Of a stretch of 64,000 bases of DNA, positions 53,212 through 60,309 are shown piece after piece (the stretch's first letter is position 1; each line of letters starts with the position of its first letter). The DNA lies in assembly GCF_030503435.1 (NCBI RefSeq), contig NZ_JAUKPO010000023.1:49972-113971 (forward strand). Reading direction: 5' to 3'. Made by a program: the position numbers and the translations under genes. The DNA is from Rhodocytophaga aerolata. GTDB taxonomy: Bacteria > Bacteroidota > Bacteroidia > Cytophagales > 172606-1. Below the pieces are notes generated by a model. It searched no databases. It saw only the letters and a list, made by a program, of their open reading frames with translations, and was not told the origin of the DNA.

Positions 53212-53601
53212 TTATTTCACAACAGTGGCTTCCAGTTCTACAGTTAAGGTTTCAAAAAGGCTTTTTACTTCCATAAAAGTTAGTGCTTGCTTGATGCCAT
53301 GTTTTGCTATCCATTCCCCAAGAATAGGAAAGTGCGGCCAAAGCTCGGCTGTAGAAGTGGTATAGACAGTCAAGCGTACAATATTCCGGTGTTCGTATCC
53401 AGCCTCGCTGATTACCTGTTCCAGATTTTGTATGGCCTGAAGCAGTTGTGTTTTCATATCAGCCGTACTGGATTGCCCATTGGGTAGCACAGCGGCCTGC
53501 CCTGACACGTAAAGTGTGCCCCTTACATTTGTTACCTCAACGGCTTGCACATAGCTGCGTTCATCTTGCCATTGCCAGGGATTAATGATTCTTTTTTCCA
53601 T
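53212..53601 (-). CDS. RidA/YjgF-family protein
   Basis: The 129-residue trimeric enamine/imine deaminase-like protein shows NPWQWQDERSYVQAVEVTNV, GTLYVSGQAAVLPNGQ, MKTQLLQAIQNLEQVISEAG, RLTVYTTSTAELWPHFPIL and the C-terminal FETLTVELEATVV. The Arg that binds the carboxylate in canonical RidA (usually in P-R-S/Y-x-V near position 105) is not apparent, so it may belong to a RidA subgroup with another ligand. First gene of a pair with DUF5996. Confidence 0.88.
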   Translation of the reverse strand: MEKRIINPWQWQDERSYVQAVEVTNVRGTLYVSGQAAVLPNGQSSTADMKTQLLQAIQNLEQVISEAGYEHRNIVRLTVYTTSTAELWPHFPILGEWIAKHGIKQALTFMEVKSLFETLTVELEATVVK

Positions 53602-53712
53602 GGGTTTATTTATTAAACTAATTTCAGTGTGCTATTGCCAAAACCAGTGCCAGGCAAAAGACAAATGAAATTTCTTGATGTATTTGTTTGAATATCAGCA
53701 ACTTGTTAAAAA

Positions 53713-53877
53713 TCAGGCAATCAACATACTCAAGATTATCCCCAAAGCAGTGGAGTTTCGTCCAGAAACTCCAACCCAATGGATATCTTCGATAAATGTA
53801 TTCCCAACTGTTTGAAAAACTATTTCAAGAACAGCAGCACCCACCCATAGAGAAGCCCAATACAGCGTTGGCATCAT
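53713..53877 (-). other. Ambiguous short ORF or hydrolase relic
   Basis: One minus frame encodes 54 residues with membrane-protein character (MMPTLYWASLWVGAAVLEIV through ALGIILSMLIA). Another frame of the same DNA reads DANAVLGFSMGG, and 53841-53857 matches 17 consecutive bases of the nucleophile-elbow region of the hydrolase at 49893-49909. So this is either a small membrane peptide or a decayed hydrolase fragment. Neither is secure. Confidence 0.25.
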
Positions 53878-53962
53878 GCCTTACTCTGTAAAGGAATAGC
53901 CCAACACGATCATTTAGTAGTAAATAAGCTCTCAAAGCCTTACCCAATAAGTAATTTCTTTT

Positions 53963-54008
53963 CTCCACATGAATGGAGGTTGTAAATGGAATATCCATTC
54001 ATGTGGAG
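53963..54008. repeat. 15-bp inverted repeat
   Basis: CTCCACATGAATGGA (53963-53977) and its exact reverse complement (53994-54008) are separated by 16 bases. The arms are long and perfect, without a T run after either. It lies midway between divergent operons, about 360 bases upstream of the RidA start and 258 bases upstream of the plus-strand gene. Confidence 0.7.
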
Positions 54009-54265
54009 GAAAATACAAAGCATATAACTACAGATACCCCCCTCAGATAGTTGTATTCCCATTTTTGTGTGTTTGAATAAAATGGTCTGGAGTTTGGCAT
54101 GAGTGTAACATGAGGATTAGGATAAACAACTATCAACATCGTGTGATAAGTGTAGCAATGTGAAAGAGGAATAGCTTAAAGACCCTAGTCCATAAGTTAC
54201 TACAGTTACGCATATAGTGCACCTTTGCTAAAAGCAGATTTATTCATTATCAAATACTTTCAATA

Positions 54266-54632
54266 ATGGGAAATATGGAGACACTTTCACAAGCGATGAG
54301 CTTTCTACAAGGGAAGGGATATGTTGAAGATTTCAATCTTAAACCCGATAGCTTGCATTGTGTTACCCGCCAGATTGATATAGAGCCAGACGCCTTCCAG
54401 GTAGATGCTGTATACCGGTTCGAGGGAATGTATGACCCCGGTGACGAGGAAATTCTATTTGCTATTTCCTCAACTAAATATAAACTGAAGGGGGCCTTTA
54501 GTAAATGCATATGGACTATATGCTGATACGCTAACTGTGGCCATGGAGCAAAAGCTTACTATACCTAACCTATTTCAGCTTTTTCTCTTGGTAAATTTAT
54601 CATACAACAGAGCCTTTCTCCATATAAATTAA
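54266..54632 (+). pseudogene. Small conserved phosphoribosylpyrophosphate-synthetase-annotated family, frameshifted
   Basis: The first 78 residues (METLSQAMSFLQGKGYVEDF, QVDAVYRFEGMYDPGDEEIL, FAISSTKYKLKGAF) match a small Bacteroidota family often labelled phosphoribosylpyrophosphate synthetase, though it is only ~100 residues and not that enzyme. After GAF the frame goes to SKCIWTIC and stops. Skipping the A at 54500 restores VNAYGLYADTLTVAMEQKLT, the expected family ending, with a stop at 54630-54632. So a single-base insertion breaks the gene. It is the first gene before the esterase on the plus strand. Confidence 0.75.
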
Positions 54633-54638
54633 ATAGAC

Positions 54639-55286
54639 ATGATTATTCATAACCAACCCGTACAACACGCCGGAAACCCTTTATCTGTTGCCAGAAAAGT
54701 GCTTATTATGGTCCATGGAAGAGGCGACAGTGCCAAATCTTTTATCGGGCTATCTAGCGAGCTAAATGCCTCGGTTGATGAATTTGCCTTTCTGGCAATA
54801 CAGGCAATACAAAATACGTGGTACCCGTATAGTTTTCTTGCACCTGTCAATCAAAATGAACCAAATCTGTCTTTGAGTCTTTCAGCAGTCTCTGAACTAC
54901 TCGACGACCTGATGGGTCTACGTTTTAGCACATCACAAATATATTTCCTTGCATTTTCTCAAGGAGCCTGTCTTACACTAGAGTTTTGTGCACGGCATGC
55001 GAAAAGATATGGTGGAGTTATTGCTTTTACCGGCGGACTTATTGGGGAGAGTCTAACAAGGACAAATTATAAAGGAAATTTTGAAGGTACTCCCATTTTC
55101 ATAGGGTCAAGCGAACATGATCCACATGTTCCGGAGAGCAGAATAGAGGAATCGCAGGTTATTTTGGAAAGTATGGGGGCAAATGTTATCAAAAAAATCT
55201 ACCCAGGCTTAGGACATACGATCAATCATGATGAGTTGATGATGGCCAGTCTTATATTAAACAATCAACTAGGCCCAAAAACATGA
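54639..55286 (+). CDS. Phospholipase/carboxylesterase-type alpha/beta hydrolase
   Basis: The 215-residue small serine esterase of the phospholipase/carboxylesterase family shows VLIMVHGRGDSAKSFIGLSS, NTWYPYSFLAPVNQNEPNLS, the nucleophile elbow YFLAFSQGACLTLEF, the acid in IFIGSSEHDPHVPESRI and the His in YPGLGHTINHDEL. It would hydrolyse short-chain esters or lysophospholipids in the cytoplasm. Its ATG lies 7 bases after the end of the frameshifted gene, and its stop overlaps the next start (ATGA), so the three are one transcript. In other species this esterase often sits beside ring-cleaving VOC dioxygenase genes, like the one 2.3 kb downstream here. Confidence 0.9.
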   Translation: MIIHNQPVQHAGNPLSVARKVLIMVHGRGDSAKSFIGLSSELNASVDEFAFLAIQAIQNTWYPYSFLAPVNQNEPNLSLSLSAVSELLDDLMGLRFSTSQIYFLAFSQGACLTLEFCARHAKRYGGVIAFTGGLIGESLTRTNYKGNFEGTPIFIGSSEHDPHVPESRIEESQVILESMGANVIKKIYPGLGHTINHDELMMASLILNNQLGPKT

Positions 55287-55753
55287 AAACAGTATTTGCA
55301 CTCGACATGATTGTTAAGAAAGACATTGTCAATGAACTTATTCGCCTTAAACAAGAGCAGTTTCAACGGCTGATGCTGGAGCAGAAGGAAAAACTGGAAA
55401 ATGCTAACCTTGAAGATATAGATAAAGGGGATCTGTTGGAAAGCCCCAGGCAGCAAATGATGGCTGAAATAGAGTTACAGGCCACCAGGGTAGATGGGGT
55501 GAAAGCAGACATTGATACGTTAAAACGGATTGATCTTACTAAAGCTTATACGCATGTGGCGCATGGAGCTTTGATACGGGCCAATATAGGATTTATTCTG
55601 GTAGGTGTTGCTTCTTGGTCTTTTGTGTTTGGTGAGCAGAAAGTTTTAGGAATTACAACAAACTCATCTCTTTACAAGAAGATGGATGGACTCAAAGAAC
55701 ATACAGAGTTTCACCTCGGTGAAATAGAGTACATTATTTTCGATATCATCTAA
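55283..55753 (+). CDS. GreA/GreB-like small protein
   Basis: The 156-residue protein has an N-terminal coiled coil (ELIRLKQEQFQRLMLEQKEK, SPRQQMMAEIELQATRVDG, VKADIDTLKRID) followed by a beta-rich C-terminal domain (IRANIGFILVGVASWSFVFG, KVLGITTNSSLYKKMDGLKE, FHLGEIEYIIF). The order coiled coil then FKBP-like domain is that of Gre transcript-cleavage factors, and Bacteroidota encode a family of such short homologues. The tip acidic pair of true GreA is not evident, so it may be a Gre-like competitor of RNA polymerase's secondary channel. Translationally coupled to the esterase gene by a 4-base overlap. Confidence 0.75.
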   Translation: MKTVFALDMIVKKDIVNELIRLKQEQFQRLMLEQKEKLENANLEDIDKGDLLESPRQQMMAEIELQATRVDGVKADIDTLKRIDLTKAYTHVAHGALIRANIGFILVGVASWSFVFGEQKVLGITTNSSLYKKMDGLKEHTEFHLGEIEYIIFDII

Positions 55754-55912
55754 AACAAGTATCAAGTAAAAAGTAAGGCTCTCCTTTCAGCGTAAAATAG
55801 CAGGTACAAGTAGTGGTTTGGGCACACTATGGAATTTAGAAAATTGCTCCTTTCGGCTTCAGTTAGTTATTACATAAATCAAATTTCATTTTAGTATCAA
55901 ACAAAACCGTCT

Positions 55913-56875
55913 ATGAAAGCAGTTGTCATCAGTCAGTTCGGAGGGCCTGAAGTCCTAAGGGTAGCTTATGTGGATGAGCCCATTCCAACACCAACCGAAG
56001 TACTCGTACGTGTCCGGGCTACTTCAGTTAATCCGCTTGATTATCAGATCCGGCGGGGGGATTATCCTGAGGAGGTGCCGCTTCCGGCTATCATAGGGCA
56101 GGACGTTGCAGGCGATGTAGTGGCTATTGGTTCTGCTGTGAAAGATTTTAAGGTGGGAGATGCTGTATATTATTGCTCAAAAATATTTCACGGCCAGGGT
56201 AGTTATGCAGAATTTCACACAGTAGATGAATCTATTGTTTCCTTAAAGCCTGCTAACCTGACCTATACGGAAGCAGCCAGTTTACCACTGGCTGCAGGCA
56301 CAGCCTGGGAGATGTTAGTAACCCGTGCCCGTCTGAGTATTGGAGAAACTGTTCTTATACATGGCGGAGCAGGTGGGGTAGGCTCCATTGCCATTCAACT
56401 GGCTAAATCAATGGGCGCTACCGTTTACACCACTGGCAAACGTGCCCATACGCAAGCCTTAAAGAATCTGGGTGCCGATTATGTGATTGACTACCAGAAT
56501 GAAGAGTATTTGTCAGCGGTAGACACCTTAATGCAAGGAAGAGGAGTAGATGTGATCATTGACTCTATCGGCGGGCAGACTTTAGCGGAGAGCCCAACAA
56601 TTCTGGCTCAGCTTGGACGAATTGTTAGCATAGTAGATATAGCAACGCCTCAGAATCTGATTCATGCCTGGGGAAAAAATGCAACCTATCATTTCGTATT
56701 TACCCGCCAAAACCGGGGTAAACTAGACTCTATTACCAGACTGGCAGAACAAGGTTTAGTGAAGCCGGTAATTGACTCTGTGTTCAGCCTGGAAGAAATC
56801 AGTGAAGCGCATAAACGCCTGGAAGGTAAGAACCGAGTAAAAGACTTATTTGGCAAGATTGTAATTGAGTTGTGA
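55913..56875 (+). CDS. NADPH:quinone reductase-like MDR oxidoreductase
   Basis: The 320-residue zinc-free MDR protein shows MKAVVISQFGGPEVLRVAYV, TSVNPLDYQIRRGDYPEEVP, PAIIGQDVAGDVVAIGS, the Rossmann motif ETVLIHGGAGGVGSIAIQLA near 140-160, GRGVDVIIDSIGGQTLAESP and the C-terminal FGKIVIEL. It transfers hydride from NADPH to quinones or conjugated carbonyls. It opens a run of plus-strand detoxification-type genes (YceI, VOC dioxygenase, cupin). Length and start are standard for the family. Confidence 0.93.
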   Translation: MKAVVISQFGGPEVLRVAYVDEPIPTPTEVLVRVRATSVNPLDYQIRRGDYPEEVPLPAIIGQDVAGDVVAIGSAVKDFKVGDAVYYCSKIFHGQGSYAEFHTVDESIVSLKPANLTYTEAASLPLAAGTAWEMLVTRARLSIGETVLIHGGAGGVGSIAIQLAKSMGATVYTTGKRAHTQALKNLGADYVIDYQNEEYLSAVDTLMQGRGVDVIIDSIGGQTLAESPTILAQLGRIVSIVDIATPQNLIHAWGKNATYHFVFTRQNRGKLDSITRLAEQGLVKPVIDSVFSLEEISEAHKRLEGKNRVKDLFGKIVIEL

Positions 56876-56996
56876 GTAAGTCTGATTCTAATCTTTGCAA
56901 GTATATTTGCTAAAGCATCCCTACTCTTATACACATCTAAAAATAAACCACCTCTTTTTAAAAAACCAATTATTTAGTACTATAAATGTTACTACG

Positions 56997-57563
56997 ATGA
57001 CAACTATCCAACAAATAAATTCAGGTACGCAATCTGCTACTAAATGGCTGATCGATCCTGCCCACAGTGAAATTCAATTTAAAGTAAAACACCTGATGAT
57101 CACTACGGTAACCGGCTATTTTAGTAAGTTTAGCTTAGATGTGGAAACCGAAGGAGAGGATTTTACGAAAGCTTCTTCTATCGTTTTCAGAGCAGATATC
57201 AATTCTATCAACACGAATAATGAACAGCGGGATACACATTTAAAGTCCCCTGATTTCTTTGATGCTACTAACCATAGCCAGATTGAATACACCGGTACTA
57301 CGTTGGAAAAAGCTTCTGGTAACTACCGCTTACATGGAAATCTTACTATCCGCACCGTTACCAAACCTGTTACTTTGCAAGTCGAATTTGGAGGCATTGT
57401 GAAAGATCCTTACGGGCAAACCAAGGCCGGATTTACAGTAGAAGGAAAAATTAGCCGCAAAGAATTTGGTTTAACATGGAATGCAGTAACAGAAGCCGGC
57501 AGTGTGGTAGTAAGCGATGAAATTAAAATTCACTGTGAAGTGCAGTTAGTAAAACAAGGGTAA
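56997..57563 (+). CDS. YceI-family protein
   Basis: 188 residues from MTTIQQINSGTQSATKWLID; an upstream in-frame ATG at 56895 lacks homology and would add 34 unrelated residues. The YceI lipocalin-like barrel is clear: WLIDPAHSEIQFKVKHLMIT, GYFSKFSLDVE, NSINTNNEQRDTHLKSPDFF, ASGNYRLHGNLTIRTVTKPV, FTVEGKISRKEFGLTWN, VVVSDEIKIHCEVQLV. The family binds polyisoprenoids such as ubiquinone. This member has no signal peptide, so it would be cytoplasmic. It sits between quinone reductase and VOC dioxygenase genes, a common arrangement in quinone-stress clusters. Confidence 0.92.
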   Translation: MTTIQQINSGTQSATKWLIDPAHSEIQFKVKHLMITTVTGYFSKFSLDVETEGEDFTKASSIVFRADINSINTNNEQRDTHLKSPDFFDATNHSQIEYTGTTLEKASGNYRLHGNLTIRTVTKPVTLQVEFGGIVKDPYGQTKAGFTVEGKISRKEFGLTWNAVTEAGSVVVSDEIKIHCEVQLVKQG

Positions 57564-57624
57564 AAAAACCCTTGTAACTAGTATTCTTACAGTATTCACT
57601 CCTCATTTAAACCTATACTACATT

Positions 57625-58557
57625 ATGGAAGAAACTATTCTGGGCTTGCACCATATTACGGCTATAGCCGGCAATGCCAAACGCAATTATGATTTTTATA
57701 CAAACGTGCTCGGATTACGCTTTGTCAAAAAGACAGTCAATTTTGATGATCCATTTACCTATCACTTTTATTTTGGAGACGAGGTAGGTTCAGCCGGTAC
57801 CATTCTTACGTTTTTTCCCTGGGAAGGGGTACAGCAAGGAAGAATTGGCAAAGGTATGGCTACAGAAATCGGCTATTCTGTTCCGGAAGGCAGCTTCGAC
57901 TTCTGGATCAACCGTTTTGAAAAATACAAAGTGCCCTATACAAAACCCTCCGAAAAGTTTGGTGAACCAAGTTTGACTTTTCAAGATCCGGATGGGCTGA
58001 CGTTGGAGTTAATTATTTCAAAAACACCCGATGGTCGTAAGTCCTGGGAGAATGGAGAAGTAAAGGCAGAGGTAGCTACCAGAGGATTTCACAGCATTAC
58101 CTTAACCCTTGGTAAAATAAAATCGACAGCTGATATACTTACCGGTATATTTGGATATATCTTGATCGCCCAACATGGCAACGTATACCGTTTTGCTACC
58201 CAAGCGGTGGATAATGCCGCCATTGTAGATCTGGTAGAAGTTCCAGGTGAAAGAAATGGCATAGTAGCGGGAGGGACAATTCACCATGTGGCATTCCGGG
58301 TAAAAGATGATGCTACCCAGCTAAAGTTCAGGCAACTGATAGAAGGAAAAGGACTTAATATTACCCAACAAATAGACCGTAATTATTTCCATTCCCTATA
58401 CTTCCGTGAACCCGGGGGTGTATTATTTGAGATTGCTACAGATAATCCGGGCTTTATGGTAGATGAGCCATTAGAGCAACTAGGGCAGAACCTGATGTTG
58501 CCACAGCAGCATGAGCCCTTGCGTAAAAAAATCATGATGCAGCTGCCGGCATTGTAG
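57625..58557 (+). CDS. Ring-cleaving VOC dioxygenase (MhqO-like)
   Basis: The 310-residue protein has two glyoxalase/VOC modules: residues 1-150 (LGLHHITAIAGNAKRNYDFY; FQDPDGLTLELIIS) and 150-310 (GFHSITLTLGKIKSTADILT; GTIHHVAFRVKDDATQLKFR; FREPGGVLFEIATDNPGF). The His and Glu ligands for an extradiol-type Fe(II)/Mn(II) centre are present in both (H9/H10, LELI, IHHV, LFEIAT). Close relatives cleave hydroquinones. The esterase at 54639 is of the type that pairs with this enzyme elsewhere (MhqD-like). Hence a quinone/hydroquinone detoxification role is likely (inference). Confidence 0.9.
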   Translation: MEETILGLHHITAIAGNAKRNYDFYTNVLGLRFVKKTVNFDDPFTYHFYFGDEVGSAGTILTFFPWEGVQQGRIGKGMATEIGYSVPEGSFDFWINRFEKYKVPYTKPSEKFGEPSLTFQDPDGLTLELIISKTPDGRKSWENGEVKAEVATRGFHSITLTLGKIKSTADILTGIFGYILIAQHGNVYRFATQAVDNAAIVDLVEVPGERNGIVAGGTIHHVAFRVKDDATQLKFRQLIEGKGLNITQQIDRNYFHSLYFREPGGVLFEIATDNPGFMVDEPLEQLGQNLMLPQQHEPLRKKIMMQLPAL

Positions 58558-58596
58558 TAATCTATACCCATACTTTAACGCCTTTTATCCACTTCC

Positions 58597-58959
58597 ATGA
58601 AAGAGCTTACCATCACCCGCATATATGCAAATGAGCAGGGGGAAAGTCACTTTGGACAGGTAGCTATTCCTTTGGAAGAGTCGGGCACCATTGGTTTTCT
58701 GTCCGGGGCACACCCGGTAGAATCTGTTATTTTCCGGCAAGTATTACCCTGTTATGACTATGATTTCCATACCGCTCCCAGGCGCCAGTACATTGTGCTG
58801 CTCGATGGTGAGATTGAAATAGAAACGTCTCTGGGAGAAAAAAGACAATTTAAAGGCGGACAGGTAGTATTATTAGAACACACCACCGGCAAAGGCCACA
58901 AAACACGGAATTTGACACCTGTAATGCGAAATTCTCTTTTCATAGTTCTTGGTCTGTGA
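58597..58959 (+). CDS. Cupin-like protein
   Basis: The 120-residue single beta-barrel protein shows LTITRIYANEQGESHFGQVA, DYDFHTAPRRQYIVLLDGEI (His as possible metal ligand), EIETSLGEKRQFKGGQVVLL and EHTTGKGHKTRNLTPVMRN. The layout is that of small cupins often annotated as hypothetical proteins in Proteobacteria and Bacteroidota. Metal binding is likely but incomplete compared to the cupin at 33618. It follows the VOC dioxygenase gene by 39 bases and is probably in the same transcript. Confidence 0.83.
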   Translation: MKELTITRIYANEQGESHFGQVAIPLEESGTIGFLSGAHPVESVIFRQVLPCYDYDFHTAPRRQYIVLLDGEIEIETSLGEKRQFKGGQVVLLEHTTGKGHKTRNLTPVMRNSLFIVLGL

Positions 58960-59536
58960 GATTCCGATAAAGCCTTACATATACCTAAGTAGTCAAAGGA
59001 CAAATACAGTAGATGGATATATGCATCAGCAGAATGGCGATTTCATTTTGCTGAGGCTTTTTAATATCTGTTTGACTTATATGTATGATAAGGTAATTTG
59101 TTGTTCTTTCAACTTGTAGGTGAACTCGTAAAGCTCCTAGCAGCATTCAATGTTGGTTGGGTTTTTGAATTCGTTTTATTATACTCATTTCTCCACGGGA
59201 TAAATGTAGACATAATTCAAAGAAACGTTCACCTTCATTGGTGTATTCTATCAAAGCCAGAAGCATTAATAATTCATAGAAAGCTCTATGTAGCACGATC
59301 TCCATCACTTTAGAGGGTAATGATATAAATCCCCAAGCCCGTGGAGTCTGTGCTAACTATTTGTATCTCCTGCTCTGGAGTATGCAGAACTATAAACCTC
59401 ATTAATAGCGAATTACAGCTGTTTTAGGTGTTTTTAACTTTATTTTACACCTCTGGTACAACACTTGAAACAGTGTGTGAGACAATCATTCTTCACACAT
59501 CTTTCCACAACACTTTTCTTTTCAACCCTCATTAGT
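58960..59536. other. Intergenic region with a 52-codon minus-strand frame
   Basis: About 580 bases. A minus frame at 59147-59305 encodes MEIVLHRAFYELLMLLALIE, then EGERFFELCLHLSRGEMSI and a stop. It looks protein-like but is not recognised and may be a gene remnant. The rest shows nothing definite. The promoter of the downstream isochorismatase lies at the right end. Confidence 0.35.
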
Positions 59537-60262
59537 ATGAAAAAACTAACCATTCTACTCATCCTTCTAGCAATTGTCCTGTCTATGCCCTTATTGGCTC
59601 AAAAACCGAGTCCTATGCTGCTTACCCCAGATAACTGTGTGGTACTTCTCATTGACCATCAGCCTCAAATGGGTTTTTCCGTAAAAAACATAGAAGTAGC
59701 CACACTCAGAAATAACCTGGCCGGATTATCCAAAGCCACCCAGTTATTTAAAGTGCCTGTCGTGCTTACCACGGTATCTGAAGAATTTGCAGGAGCTCTC
59801 TGGCCGGAAATAAAAAATGTTTTCCCGAATAATACCATTATAGAACGCACTACGATGAACTCCTGGGAAGATCCCCGTGTGGTGGAAGCAATCCGGAAAA
59901 CAGGGCGTAAAAAGATTGTTTTAGCGGGCTTATGGACACAGGTATGTGGGGCATTTGTCGCACTTTCTGCACTCAATGAAGGCTATGAAGTATACTTTGT
60001 CACTGATGCATCCGGAGATGTAAGCCAGGAGATTCATGACAATGCTATACAACGGATGTTACAGGCCGGTACCATACCAGTAAACTGGTTGCAGGTAATG
60101 CTGGAATGGCAACGTGACTGGGCCCGCAAAGAAACCTATGAGGGCGTAAATCAAATTGTCATGCAACACACAGGGAACTACGGCTTGGGGGTTATTTACG
60201 CACGCAAAATACTGGGAAGTAAAGCAAATGAAGGTAAATCCAGTAGTAGAGGGAATGAATAA
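59537..60262 (+). CDS. Exported isochorismatase-family hydrolase
   Basis: About 241 residues from MKKLTILLILLAIVLSMPLL (signal peptide ending LLAQ); the frame is open 24 residues upstream to 59465. The cysteine-hydrolase fold is clear: CVVLLIDHQPQMGFSVKN (catalytic Asp), PVVLTTVSEEFAGALWPEI, TIIERTTMNSWEDPRVVEAI and the nucleophile Cys in AGLWTQVCGAFVALSALNEG. It resembles YcaC-like amidohydrolases. Export to the periplasm is unusual for this family and suggests a small extracellular amide or isochorismate-like substrate. The C-terminal ~40 residues extend beyond the core. Confidence 0.9.
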   Translation: MKKLTILLILLAIVLSMPLLAQKPSPMLLTPDNCVVLLIDHQPQMGFSVKNIEVATLRNNLAGLSKATQLFKVPVVLTTVSEEFAGALWPEIKNVFPNNTIIERTTMNSWEDPRVVEAIRKTGRKKIVLAGLWTQVCGAFVALSALNEGYEVYFVTDASGDVSQEIHDNAIQRMLQAGTIPVNWLQVMLEWQRDWARKETYEGVNQIVMQHTGNYGLGVIYARKILGSKANEGKSSSRGNE

Positions 60263-60309
60263 AGTATAGCTGCAAACATTAACAACCCCTTCCTTAAACT
60301 TACCTATCT

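Larger units (their letters stand above)
53602..54265. other. Divergent intergenic region with inverted repeats
   Basis: About 660 bases between minus- and plus-strand operons. Contents are a 54-residue minus frame at 53713-53877, a hairpin GGAGTTTC/GAAACTCC (53752-53772) and a 15-bp inverted repeat at 53963-54008, listed separately. Promoters for both divergent units must lie here. Confidence 0.5.
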
